Assembly (NCBI GenBank): GCA_002345845.1
Contig: DDWF01000036.1
Coordinates: 1 to 12,057 of the forward strand
Direction of reading: 5' to 3'
Length of the DNA: 12,057 bases
DNA from: Betaproteobacteria bacterium UBA2293
Lineage (GTDB): Bacteria > Pseudomonadota > Gammaproteobacteria > Burkholderiales > Rhodocyclaceae
Shown: piece after piece, positions 1 to 6,930 of the stretch
Numbering within the stretch: position 1 is the first letter of the stretch
Layout of the letters: the number at the start of each line of letters is the position of its first letter
Notes under the pieces: generated by a model
Seen by the model: the letters and a program-made list of their open reading frames with translations, nothing else
What the model was told of the DNA's origin: nothing
Databases searched by the model: none
Made by a program: the position numbers and the translations under genes

Positions 1-1587
1 GTTCGGGTCGGACTTGGCCAGCTCCATGCGCTCAAGCAGCGACTGGTATTCGATCTCGAAGCGGCGGCGGGCGAACTGCTCTTCGAGATCGATCAACTGG
101 AGCTTGGTGATTTCGCCATTCTCGCGGGCAAAGTTGGCTTGCTGCGTTTCCAGCGCGATCTGCGCCAGGCCGGCGGCGCGGCGGCTGTCAACCAGCGTGC
201 TGTCGAGGTCGCGCATTTCCTTGGCGGCCTGGCGGCGAATTTCGACTTCGAGCGTGGCGGTGCGCTTGGCGATGGTGGTGCGGTCTTTACTGGTGAGTGC
301 GAGGTTCTGCTGGATTTCGCGCCAGTAGGCCAGCTCCTGCTCCTTGCCGAACTGGCGCAGGAGGTTTTCCTGTTCGTAGACGTTCCTGATCTCGGCCAGC
401 TTGGCTTCGTAGGTGGCCATGAAGCTGGGGTCGGCGGCCTCTTTCTGGGCCTTGCCGCCTTTCTCGTCACGCAGCAGCCCGGTGGCGCTTTTGCCCTTCG
501 TGCCGGGTGCGGCGGTGGCCGTGCCTTCGGCGAACAGGTTCCACATCTTGTCGCGCGCTTCGGTCGCTGAATCGAGGATATTGTCGAATGACTGGCTCCA
601 GGCCGCCGACCACACCTTCGGGATATTAACGATCTCGGACTTCGCGCCTTCGAAATCGCCCTGCAACATCTTCCAGAAGGCAACGCTGACCGCGCGGATC
701 GGTTCGGCAACCTGCACCACGGCAGCATTGATCAGGTTGAAAGCGATGCTGGCGGAAGTTTTCAGCCCCCAGAACAGCGAGACCAGTCCGCCGACGGCGC
801 CGCGCAGGACGGTGATGGCCGCCGGGCCGATGCTTGAAAACCACTCGCCCAACTGCGTCAGCACCGGCATCAGCGCATTGCCGATGGTGACCTTGAAGCC
901 TTTCATGGTCAGGCTGGCCTTGTCGCCGGCGTTGTCGAACGCCTCCCAGGCGGCGACGCTCTCGACGCTGGTCACGATGCCGAGGGCGCGCATCTGTTCG
1001 GCGACTTCTTCCACGGACTGCTTGTTCATGTTGGCGAGGTTCGAGGTCATCTCGAAGCCCTTGCCGAACATCGCCTGCCCGGCAATGGCGCGGTCGGTGC
1101 CGGCCTTGTAGCCATTGAGCACCTCGATGCCTTCGAGCACCAGGTCGTTGAGCGGCCGCAGTTGCCCGGCGGCGTCGCGCGTCTTGAGGCCCATGGCGTT
1201 CAGGCCGTCTTCGTTGTTGATGAGCTGCTTGGCGAGACCCTTCGATGCGGTGACGAATTCTTCCTGCGAGGTGTTGCCGGCGATCAAGGCTTCGCGCAGG
1301 ACACTGGCCGCTCCAGCCGAGATGCCCATCGCGCGGCCGAGCTTGGTGCTCTCTTCGGTGAAGAGCACGGTCTGCGCGACTGCGTCTTTGAACACGGCAC
1401 CGCCGGCGAGGATGGCGCCGATGGCGACGAACTTCGCCTGCAGCGCGCCAAGCGGCCCGGTCATGCGGCTAAAGGCGCTTTCACCCTCGGCGCCGAACTG
1501 CTTGAGGTCGTTGCTGGCCTCGCGCAGTTTTTGCCGCAATGGCGAAATGTCGCCGTTGACGGTAATTTTTGCTTCGGTTTCAGCCAT
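1..1587 (-). CDS. Tail tape measure protein, N-terminal part (runs off the left edge)
   Basis: The frame is open from an ATG at 1587 to the window edge, giving 529 codons without a stop. The protein would span the tail lumen, set tail length and take part in DNA entry. The N-terminus (MAETEAKITVNGDISPLRQ) and the early 'LREASNDLKQFG' stretch match the usual opening of siphophage tape measure proteins. Hydrophobic Gly/Ala-rich segments occur near residues 45-66 and 250-275, and the part from about residue 400 on is a charged helical/coiled-coil region rich in Glu, Arg, Gln and Lys. The ATG lies 2 nt after the stop of the frameshifted tail chaperone and has no clear Shine-Dalgarno sequence, so translational coupling is likely. 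Its place directly after the G/GT pair is the lambda T-H position. The C-terminus is outside the window. Confidence 0.9.
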   Translation of the reverse strand, partial: MAETEAKITVNGDISPLRQKLREASNDLKQFGAEGESAFSRMTGPLGALQAKFVAIGAILAGGAVFKDAVAQTVLFTEESTKLGRAMGISAGAASVLREALIAGNTSQEEFVTASKGLAKQLINNEDGLNAMGLKTRDAAGQLRPLNDLVLEGIEVLNGYKAGTDRAIAGQAMFGKGFEMTSNLANMNKQSVEEVAEQMRALGIVTSVESVAAWEAFDNAGDKASLTMKGFKVTIGNALMPVLTQLGEWFSSIGPAAITVLRGAVGGLVSLFWGLKTSASIAFNLINAAVVQVAEPIRAVSVAFWKMLQGDFEGAKSEIVNIPKVWSAAWSQSFDNILDSATEARDKMWNLFAEGTATAAPGTKGKSATGLLRDEKGGKAQKEAADPSFMATYEAKLAEIRNVYEQENLLRQFGKEQELAYWREIQQNLALTSKDRTTIAKRTATLEVEIRRQAAKEMRDLDSTLVDSRRAAGLAQIALETQQANFARENGEITKLQLIDLEEQFARRRFEIEYQSLLERMELAKSDPN

Positions 1588-1589
1588 GA

Positions 1590-2311
1590 TCAGAGGTCGA
1601 GGAAGTCGAGCAGCGGGTCATCGGGGCGCCCTTCCTGCACCGGCAGGCCGGCATGGGCGGCTTCGCGCAGGGCGTCCTGTGGGGTATGCGTAGACGTCTG
1701 CACGCGCGGCTCGGGGATGCCGAGCGCCAGGGCGATGCGCTTGAGCTGCAGCGCTGGCGGCGGGAGGGTTTGCCAGTGTCGGGTGAGCGCATGGGCATGG
1801 GGCAGGGTTACGTGGGCGTCGATGTGTTGCCAGGTCCAGCCGGTGGCGCTGATGAGGAAGGCGTAGAGCTCGTCCCAGTCGAAGTCGCCAACAGCTGCAG
1901 CAGCTTTCCCAGGTCAGACCCGCCAGCCTCCATCAGCGGCAGGCCATTGACGCGGGCGATCACTTCGATCACCGGCGCCAGGTCCCACAGCGGCACGGTC
2001 AGCTGCTCGATGTCGGCGGGCTTGGCGCCCAGCCCGAGGGCGAGCACCTGCACCATGTCGTCATAGAGGGCTTCGTCGAATTCCCAGGCCGAGAAGCGCC
2101 GCGAGCAGCGGATCAGCGCTGGCACCAGCTGGCGCGCAACGCCGAGCGGCACGGCCTGCACGGCATGCACGCGGCCTTCGAGCACCACTGTTTCGATGCC
2201 GAACAGCCGCAGCAGCCGGCGGCGTTGCAGCAGGCCACGCAGCCGGGCGGCCAGGCGCACACCGAGCGGCGCGCCCGCCAGCGGGGCGAGACGCAACACG
2301 GCGGCGCTCAT
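1590..2311 (-). CDS. Tail assembly chaperone GT, made by -1 ribosomal frameshift
   Basis: Reading the 2311 frame to the heptamer at 1910-1904 and then slipping back one base opens a second frame of 104 codons that ends at TGA 1592-1590. The product is about 240 aa: 136 residues shared with the short chaperone plus the extension. The extension reads as real protein (DFDWDELYAFLISATGWTW, then HWQTLPPPALQLKRIALALG, ending DPLLDFLDL) and resembles the T domains of phage tail chaperones. In lambda, gpGT binds the tape measure protein through T and recruits tail tube subunits through G. No standalone start for this frame gives a convincing gene. The coordinates span both frames, with the join at the slippery site. 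The extension resembles family members by eye only; no search was run. Confidence 0.85.
1808..2311 (-). CDS. Tail assembly chaperone G (unshifted product)
   Basis: This 167-aa product is read without frameshifting. It sits between the tail tube and tape measure genes, where siphophages encode the tail chaperone G. The body (roughly residues 35-130: FGIETVVLEGRVHAVQAVP, then WEFDEALYDDMVQVLALGLG and LTVPLWDLAPVIEVIARVNG) is compact and helical. After the slippery site the frame degrades to a low-complexity Ser/Thr/Pro tail, as expected for residues that exist only because a minority of ribosomes leave the frame earlier. Its ATG overlaps the tail tube TGA by one base (TGATG) and has no Shine-Dalgarno sequence, so coupling is likely. 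Two other ORFs in the same stretch are shadows. Confidence 0.82.
   Translation of the reverse strand: MSAAVLRLAPLAGAPLGVRLAARLRGLLQRRRLLRLFGIETVVLEGRVHAVQAVPLGVARQLVPALIRCSRRFSAWEFDEALYDDMVQVLALGLGAKPADIEQLTVPLWDLAPVIEVIARVNGLPLMEAGGSDLGKLLQLLATSTGTSSTPSSSAPPAGPGNTSTPT
1904..1910 (-). promoter_or_regulatory. Programmed -1 frameshift slippery heptamer GGGAAAG
   Basis: On the minus strand the codons CTG GGA AAG supply G GGA AAG, which fits X XXY YYZ and is identical to the lambda G/GT slippery site. Slipping by -1 joins the G frame to the T frame exactly as needed. A purine-rich GGAGG lies 16 nt upstream (1931-1927), and a short hairpin (AGCTG / CAGCT with a CTG loop) begins almost directly after the heptamer. 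Either could stimulate slippage, but neither has ideal spacing. Confidence 0.85.
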
Positions 2312-3066
2312 CAGAAGAGGCAGAGGTAGCCGAGGGAACCGGCAGCGTCGGCGAAGGCTTCGGCCTCGAAGTCGTAGATGGCGAAATCGTCGGACTTGAG
2401 CGGCAGCGAGAGTTTGCCGGAGACGCAGCGATTGAGCTTACAGACGAGGTTTTTGCCGTCGTAGCCGTTTTGCAGCAGCAGTGTGAAGCTGGGGGTGTAG
2501 CCCATGGTTTCGTTGGTCATGGTCCAGACCTGCCCGCCTGCCGCGGCGCTGTATTCGTAGCTGATCTTGACGACCTTGCCGGTATCTGCCGCCGCGAAGG
2601 TGTAAGCGCCGGTGCTGGCGTTGACCGAGTATTGCCCGGTGGCCGGGGCGCTGGCGACGCGGGTGAGCTGCACGCCGGTGGCGTCGAACATGACGCCCAG
2701 ATCGGAGACGTAGGTGCCGCTTGACGGCGGCGCCATGGTGAGCTGGAAGGGCGTGGACGGGATGGTGCCGGCCGAATCGAACACGGCGGCCTTGATGCCG
2801 GCGGTGGCGGCCTTGCCGAAGAACAGCGAGCCGAGGATGCCGCCATCGATCTCGGCATATTTGGCCTTGATCTCGGTCTTGCCCTTGCCCTGCCCGACGG
2901 CGATCGGGTAGCGCTTGGATCCGTAGAGCGTCTTGATCTCGACCGAGAGGTCGAGGCTGATGTCCTGCATGGTGCCGAGCACGACCGGGGTCGGGTTGGC
3001 GATGGCGGTGCCATCGGCCAGGTTGGTCGGGACGGCAATGAGTTTTCCTGCGCCGAAGTTGATCAT
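2311..3066 (-). CDS. Major tail tube protein (gpV-like)
   Basis: This is a 251-aa protein that begins MINFGAGKLIAVP. The N-terminal part (residues 1-100: 'PVVLGTMQDISLDLSVEIKT', then 'GQGKGKTEIKAKYAEIDGGI') has the pattern of phage tail tube proteins that polymerise into the tail tube. A middle segment (about 120-185, with 'VQLTRVASAPATGQYSVN' and 'YTFAAADTGKVVKISYEY') is a beta-rich module often seen in phage tail proteins. The C-terminal part (LVCKLNRCVSGKLSLPLK) returns to tube-like beta strands. The start at 3066 was chosen over an upstream in-frame start at 3123 because AGGAG lies 6 nt before it and the upstream extension would overlap the previous gene. It stands between the tail terminator and chaperone genes, as in lambda U-V-G. 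Confidence 0.82.
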   Translation of the reverse strand: MINFGAGKLIAVPTNLADGTAIANPTPVVLGTMQDISLDLSVEIKTLYGSKRYPIAVGQGKGKTEIKAKYAEIDGGILGSLFFGKAATAGIKAAVFDSAGTIPSTPFQLTMAPPSSGTYVSDLGVMFDATGVQLTRVASAPATGQYSVNASTGAYTFAAADTGKVVKISYEYSAAAGGQVWTMTNETMGYTPSFTLLLQNGYDGKNLVCKLNRCVSGKLSLPLKSDDFAIYDFEAEAFADAAGSLGYLCLF

Positions 3067-3072
3067 TTGCTT

Positions 3073-3077
3073 CTCCT
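3073..3077 (-). promoter_or_regulatory. Ribosome binding site for the tail tube gene
   Basis: AGGAG lies 6 nt upstream of the ATG at 3066. It is among the better Shine-Dalgarno sites in the window, fits a highly expressed protein, and decides the start. Confidence 0.75.
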
Positions 3078-3085
3078 GGGCATGT

Positions 3086-3526
3086 TTACGAGATGGCCCG
3101 GGTGAAGTCACCCGGCCGGACAAAAATCTGCATCTGGTAGCGCGCTGTCAATTTGCCGATCACGCGGTCGGCACTGTCGCCTTGCGCATCGGTGCCGTCG
3201 CAGCGCAAGCCGCGCCCCAGTGCAGCGGTAAGTGGCACATCGGCCATCAGCACGGCATGGGCGACCATGTGCAAGGCGTCGGCGGCGGTTTCCCAGTTGC
3301 CGAGCGTGGCGACATGCAGATCGAGTTCGATGCCGACGCTGATACGCTCGCCGCTGTCACCCAGCCGGTCGTGCCCGGTGCTGGTGCGCCGGATATTGAT
3401 GGCCGGCAGCTCGCTGTCGCTGAAGGCATCGTCACGGCCGCGATAGACATTGGCGCCGGCAGGCGTGGCGCCCAGCAGCGCGACATGCACGCGGGCGAGG
3501 ATCTGTTCGATGACGCTGGCGGTCAT
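3086..3526 (-). CDS. Tail terminator / minor tail protein U-like
   Basis: This is a 146-aa protein. It opens with a helix (MTASVIEQILARVHVALLGA), followed by 'YRGRDDAFSDSELPAINI' and strands such as 'RISVGIELDLHVATL'. A helix 'TAADALHMVAHAVLMADVPL' follows, and the C-terminal strand is 'GKLTARYQMQIFVRPGD'. This order matches the lambda gpU tail terminator fold, which caps the tail tube and joins it to the head. The similarity is at pattern level and not residue for residue. The start ATG overlaps the stop of the head-tail attachment gene in an ATGA, so the two are probably coupled. Position between the FII-like and V-like genes supports a U or Z role. A GC-rich hairpin (about 3095-3117) lies in its last codons. 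Confidence 0.65.
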   Translation of the reverse strand: MTASVIEQILARVHVALLGATPAGANVYRGRDDAFSDSELPAINIRRTSTGHDRLGDSGERISVGIELDLHVATLGNWETAADALHMVAHAVLMADVPLTAALGRGLRCDGTDAQGDSADRVIGKLTARYQMQIFVRPGDFTRAIS

Positions 3527-3822
3527 GGCTTGGCCAGCGGCACGATGACTTCGATGCCGTCGAATGAAGAAAACTGCGGCGCTTCGCGCACGGTGTAATT
3601 CACGCCGGCGACGGCGAAGACATCGCCACGCAGTACGTTGGCAAACATCGCCGCCGGATAGCGCAAGCTGTAGTCGGTGGCAAGCACTTCGCCGCCGGTC
3701 AGCATGGTGCTCGGCAGGTCGAAGATCGCGCGACCGACGACTGTGCCGCCCAGGGCGCGATGCAGGGTGACCGGCTGACCGAAGTCAGCGTAGAAGATAG
3801 GGAGGTCGGCGGCGAAATCCAT
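3523..3822 (-). CDS. Head-tail attachment protein (lambda FII-like)
   Basis: This is a 99-aa protein beginning MDFAADLPIFYADFGQPVTL. The 'FYADFGQPVTL' start, the central 'GEVLATDYSLRYP' and the late 'RGDVFAVAGVNYTVREAP' match the small beta-barrel head-tail joining family that includes lambda gpFII (Phage_attach). Such proteins sit at the connector between the filled head and the tail. The ATG at 3822 lacks a recognisable Shine-Dalgarno sequence. It lies 22 nt after the end of repeat element copy 1, the same distance seen at the other repeat copies. The stop overlaps the start of the tail terminator gene. In this genome the gene is separated from the capsid region by the two-gene fibre/peptidase cassette. 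Confidence 0.75.
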   Translation of the reverse strand: MDFAADLPIFYADFGQPVTLHRALGGTVVGRAIFDLPSTMLTGGEVLATDYSLRYPAAMFANVLRGDVFAVAGVNYTVREAPQFSSFDGIEVIVPLAKP

Positions 3823-3844
3823 GCCGAGAGTTTCGCGGCACGGG

Positions 3845-3873
3845 GGCGAAATGACTACCGGAAGAATTTCGCG
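3845..3873 (-). repeat. Intergenic inverted-repeat element, copy 1
   Basis: On the plus strand the arms GCGAAAT (3846-3852) and ATTTCGC (3866-3872) are exact reverse complements around the 13-nt loop GACTACCGGAAGA. The copy touches the TGA stop of the 819-aa gene and ends 22 nt before the FII-like ATG. It differs from copy 2 at three loop positions. Identity with copy 3 extends through the TGA and the preceding CGC codon. The gap also holds a partial echo (GTTTCGC) near 3832. Confidence 0.88.
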
Positions 3874-6333
3874 TCAGCGCGCGATTTTGATGCCATGGCG
3901 GTGGCCGTAGAGATAGCCAGACCGGCGGCCCCGCCCCGCGGCGGCTGAAGCGATCGTGATGGTGTCTGGCGCGGGCAGCGCCACCTGGCCATAGAAGTCC
4001 GCCGATGCCACAGCCTGGGCAACAGCAGCGCCGCCGAGATGAATATCGGTCGTCAGACTGGCGGCGGCGGCGGACTGGGCTGCCGCGTCGCCGCTTAAAC
4101 CGCCCGCGCCGGCCGTCAGGTTGGCGGCCGCTGTCGCTTGTGCGAGCGCATCGCCGGACAGTGAGACCTGTGCCGTCAGGTCGCCAGCGGCAGTACTGAT
4201 GCCGACGGCGGCGCCCGCGAGCGGGATGCCGGTGGTCAGGGTTGCTGCGGCGCTGGCGGTGGAGGATGCTGCGGCGACAAGTGGGACGGTGCCCCACTCG
4301 CCTTGCGCGATCAGCGTGCCGATGGCCTTAATGTGTGCGGCGCCGAACGGCTCTTTACCGGCGGGGGTCCATTCTCCGGCATAGCCACTTTCTGCGGTTA
4401 TGCTGAATGGGCTTGATTTGACGTTTTTCGCCCAGCTGGTGGTCCAGTCGGTCGATGAATCATAATTTATTGACGTTGCCTGGTGCGTATCTATCGCCGC
4501 ATCCCACTTTGCGCCATAAGGGTCACCGGCAACACCCTCGAAAAAGTCATAATCACCAGTGATATTGTTGTCGCCGTGGAAGTCGATGAACACGTCAATC
4601 GTAGCACCCACATCAGCCAACACTGCGGCTTTGTGCTTGGTGACAGCCTCAAGGACCGGCGTATCATCCCAGGCGCGGTTGACGTCGGCAGACATACTTC
4701 CTGCCTGGAAGTCGCCGCGTTGCGCGCCGCCCGCACGGCCAGCAGACGCGATTACCGGATAAACGAACGCATCAAACCAGGCGCGCACAGAAACCGCCAA
4801 CGGGTCGGCGGACACCAGGAACTCAACCGCGCCTTTAAGCGTGTAGTTACCAATATCTTCGGCGGCATGCGTTCCGGCAATCATGACCAACTTGCGCTTT
4901 GGATTGCCATCCGGGGCATTACCAGCGCCGCTGCTGACTTTGAACGAGTACAGCGGCTGGGCGCTAATTGTAGTGCCCAGATGATCTACTGCTGCGCTGC
5001 GCGTTTCGAATTGATAGCTTGCGCCGCCGGATGGCGCATAGCTGACAAAGCCGGAAGATTCCAGAGACTGAATCCATGGCAACGTATATGCGATGCGCCA
5101 CGGGTTGGCCATTGACACATAAACTGTGTCCTGCGTGAAGGCGTCGGCGTGCTGCGAACGATAGACGTTGGGGCTGGTTACTCGTGTTGTCGACGTAAAG
5201 TCGATCCACGTTCCGCGCTCGCCGGTGTAGCTGAATTTGAATTTTCCGGTATAGCCCGACAACTGCATGTTTGAGCGGTCGACATCAATGACCGGACGCA
5301 GGCCATTCACCCCCGTCAAATGGAAGAAGCAGTTCCTTGCCCCCGACGCATTCTCTTCCCATGAATACATGTTCCGAATAAATATCGTCGGCGTCGATCC
5401 GTTCGGTGTTACCGTGCAACTCGCCAGATTGAGCGTGCCTCGGTCTGCCGTGTCGTATATCGTGACACCATTAAGCGTGGCGCTTGCATCCGCTTGTGCT
5501 GCCGCGCTGCCGGCCAGATCAATGGCTGGGCCACCCTCAAGCGTCGCCGAAGCTGTTGCTTGCGCTGTTGCGGTGGCGGACAACTGTGCATTAGTGGTCA
5601 AATCTGCGCTCGCGCTTGCCCATGCGTTCGCGCTGCCGACAAGAGACGCACCACCAGTCAGTTGCCCCCAATCCGTATAAAGGTCGGCCACTTCTGCTGG
5701 CGTCAACACGCGATCAAACACGGCGATCTGCCAGATCATGCCGTCAAAGACGCGAACGCCGTCTGACCGGTTACCTATGTCGTATTGGGCCGTCGCAGAT
5801 GCCACAACGCCCGAGGTTGTAAACGGCGTTACCAGAGTCACCGAAGACCCGTTGCGGTAGCCCACAACTCCGGCCGGGTTTGCGCCGAGCGTCGTGTTGT
5901 CGGAGGTGTAACCCACCAGCTGCCACTCACCAGTCACCACCGGGATTGCAAAATATTGCCCACCAGTACCAGACCGCCGCAGACAGGCCATCGATGTCGC
6001 GGCATTATTCATGCACATCAACTCGTGATAGTCGAAGCCGGCGCCCTTTTGAATTATTCGACCATACGAGTTACCAACACCAGCGCTATCAACAAAAATC
6101 CACGCAAAGACCGATTGCGCGCCCCCAGAAAAGTCGTTTGTAGCGGCGGCCCTTATCCGGTCGTTGATTGTGGACCCGTACGGGGCGCCACCATAACCGC
6201 GCACCGTACGTGACGCGCCGGAGACGGTCTGCGTGTGCGTGGCCGTGCCGGTCGTGGACGTGGCGGCGGAATTATTGACAAGCTCGCGCCCGTCCTGGTC
6301 GAACAGTAAGACCAGATCGTCCTTAATGGCCAC
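3874..6333 (-). CDS. Virion-associated protein: LamG-like lectin domain, M14 zinc carboxypeptidase domain, flanking Ala-rich repeats
   Basis: This is an 819-aa protein with a GTG start at 6333 and GGAG 9 nt upstream. Residues 1-225 look like a concanavalin/LamG domain ('QSVFAWIFVDS', 'WQIAVFDRVLTPAEVADLY'). Residues 231-294 hold three Ala-rich repeats of 20-22 aa. Residues 300-470 are a beta-rich pre-domain like that of cytosolic-type carboxypeptidases ('DTVYVSMANPWRIAYTLPW'). Residues 478-680 carry M14 landmarks: H489 and E492 in HAAE, N552-R553 in DVNRAW, H586 in IDFHGD, and E648 in ITAESG. These correspond to the zinc ligands, the carboxylate-binding Asn-Arg pair and the catalytic Glu, so activity is plausible. 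Residues 685-785 hold five more 20-21 aa repeats, and the end is basic. No signal peptide is present. A tail-fibre or head-decoration role with enzymatic modification of a host surface peptide is inference. GC is about 47-50% in two 60-base lines counted here, against about 72% in one portal line. Confidence 0.8.
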   Translation of the reverse strand: MAIKDDLVLLFDQDGRELVNNSAATSTTGTATHTQTVSGASRTVRGYGGAPYGSTINDRIRAAATNDFSGGAQSVFAWIFVDSAGVGNSYGRIIQKGAGFDYHELMCMNNAATSMACLRRSGTGGQYFAIPVVTGEWQLVGYTSDNTTLGANPAGVVGYRNGSSVTLVTPFTTSGVVASATAQYDIGNRSDGVRVFDGMIWQIAVFDRVLTPAEVADLYTDWGQLTGGASLVGSANAWASASADLTTNAQLSATATAQATASATLEGGPAIDLAGSAAAQADASATLNGVTIYDTADRGTLNLASCTVTPNGSTPTIFIRNMYSWEENASGARNCFFHLTGVNGLRPVIDVDRSNMQLSGYTGKFKFSYTGERGTWIDFTSTTRVTSPNVYRSQHADAFTQDTVYVSMANPWRIAYTLPWIQSLESSGFVSYAPSGGASYQFETRSAAVDHLGTTISAQPLYSFKVSSGAGNAPDGNPKRKLVMIAGTHAAEDIGNYTLKGAVEFLVSADPLAVSVRAWFDAFVYPVIASAGRAGGAQRGDFQAGSMSADVNRAWDDTPVLEAVTKHKAAVLADVGATIDVFIDFHGDNNITGDYDFFEGVAGDPYGAKWDAAIDTHQATSINYDSSTDWTTSWAKNVKSSPFSITAESGYAGEWTPAGKEPFGAAHIKAIGTLIAQGEWGTVPLVAAASSTASAAATLTTGIPLAGAAVGISTAAGDLTAQVSLSGDALAQATAAANLTAGAGGLSGDAAAQSAAAASLTTDIHLGGAAVAQAVASADFYGQVALPAPDTITIASAAAGRGRRSGYLYGHRHGIKIAR
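3979..4281 (-). repeat. C-terminal block of five 20-21-residue Ala-rich repeats
   Basis: Units start at residues 685, 705, 725, 746 and 766 of the 819-aa protein. The pattern is Leu-x-Gly-x-Ala, an Ala/Gln-rich helix-like middle, then a hydrophobic residue near position 15 (usually Leu) and Thr/Gly. The 60-63-nt period is clear in the protein and only partly conserved in DNA. Confidence 0.8.
5452..5643 (-). repeat. N-terminal block of three related Ala-rich repeats
   Basis: Units start at residues 231, 251 and 273 of the 819-aa protein, with spacing of 20-22 residues. They share the pattern of the C-terminal block (for example LAGSAAAQADASATL). The block lies between the lectin-like and peptidase domains. 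Confidence 0.75.
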
Positions 6334-6350
6334 GGCCAGTTACTCCGCGA

Positions 6351-6854
6351 TCAGTTGTCGATCTGGAATGTCGCCGCGCCGGCTGCGAAGCTCGGGGCTG
6401 CGTCGCCGCTGTTGATGGTTTTCGGTGTCGTGAGCGCGGAATAAATCCACAGGTTGCCTGCGGTCGATGCGTCGAGGATGCCCCAACAAACCACCGTGCC
6501 CCAGTTGGCGGTAGGCGCCGGGAAGGTGATTGCTACGTTGTTGCTGGTGGTTCCGCCGGTGCCGGTCGATGCGACGGTGCTGCCGGCGCTTTGCGTGCCA
6601 GCCCAGTTGGCAAGTGAACTGGTAATGGCGACGCGGGCATAACTGCCGCCGGTGACTTCGGTTCCAGCCGTGCTGTCGGTCGGACAGGTGGTATAGAGGG
6701 CGACATACCCAGTGGCCGGGGCACTGAGGGCCTGGCCACGCAGGATGGCGTCGATGGCTTTGTTTTCAGCATAGTCCGCAAGCGCGCCGGCAAATGCGGA
6801 AATAGAACTGACGGCGAACAGCAGGCCGGCGAGGAATAGGCGGGCGAGTTTCAT
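6351..6854 (-). CDS. Phage tail-fibre-like small protein with N-terminal signal peptide
   Basis: This is a 167-aa protein. Residues 1-22 are a typical Sec signal peptide: K2 and R5, a hydrophobic core at about 6-16 (LFLAGLLFAV), and AFA before a likely cleavage at A22. From residue 25 the protein matches a widespread phage family often labelled tail fibre protein: 'ADYAENKAIDAILRGQA', 'GYVALYTTCPTDS', 'GGSYARVAITSSLANWAG', 'ITFPAPTANWGTVVCWGI', and 'INSGDAAPSFAAGA'. Family members usually begin near the 'YAENK' motif without a leader. C57 and C123 could form a disulphide if it is exported. AGGAG lies 7 nt before the ATG. The gene follows a terminator-like hairpin, and 17 nt separate it from the 819-aa gene, suggesting a joint role. 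Its exact place in the virion, if any, is unknown. Confidence 0.75.
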   Translation of the reverse strand: MKLARLFLAGLLFAVSSISAFAGALADYAENKAIDAILRGQALSAPATGYVALYTTCPTDSTAGTEVTGGSYARVAITSSLANWAGTQSAGSTVASTGTGGTTSNNVAITFPAPTANWGTVVCWGILDASTAGNLWIYSALTTPKTINSGDAAPSFAAGAATFQIDN

Positions 6855-6876
6855 TGTGGATCTCCTGTCGTTAAGC

Positions 6877-6907
6877 GAAAACGGCCCGGCGGATCAGCCA
6901 GGCCGTT
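6877..6907 (-). terminator. Terminator-like hairpin after the head genes
   Basis: Read on the minus strand, AACGGCCTGGC and GCCGGGCCGTT pair over 11 bp with one G-U pair around the 6-nt loop TGATCC, followed by a TTTT tract that begins within the stem end. It starts about 24 nt after the stop of the 84-aa gene and lies just before the Shine-Dalgarno sequence of the next gene. The short U tract suggests a leaky terminator or a stabilising 3' end. Confidence 0.6.
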
Positions 6908-6930
6908 GCGGTACGTCAATACGCGCCTGG

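Noticed and set aside
1580..1798. Separate 72-codon minus-strand ORF downstream of the G chaperone
   Set aside because: It is Arg/Ser/Pro-rich in the wrong frame; the real protein there is the -1 frame T extension.
3067..3123. N-terminal extension of the tail tube gene to 3123
   Set aside because: The extension would overlap the tail terminator gene and is unlike a tube protein start, while 3066 has AGGAG at 6 nt.
3845..3873. Repeat element as an intrinsic terminator
   Set aside because: The stem is only 6-7 bp with a 13-nt loop, AT-rich at its inner end, and no U tract follows on the minus strand.
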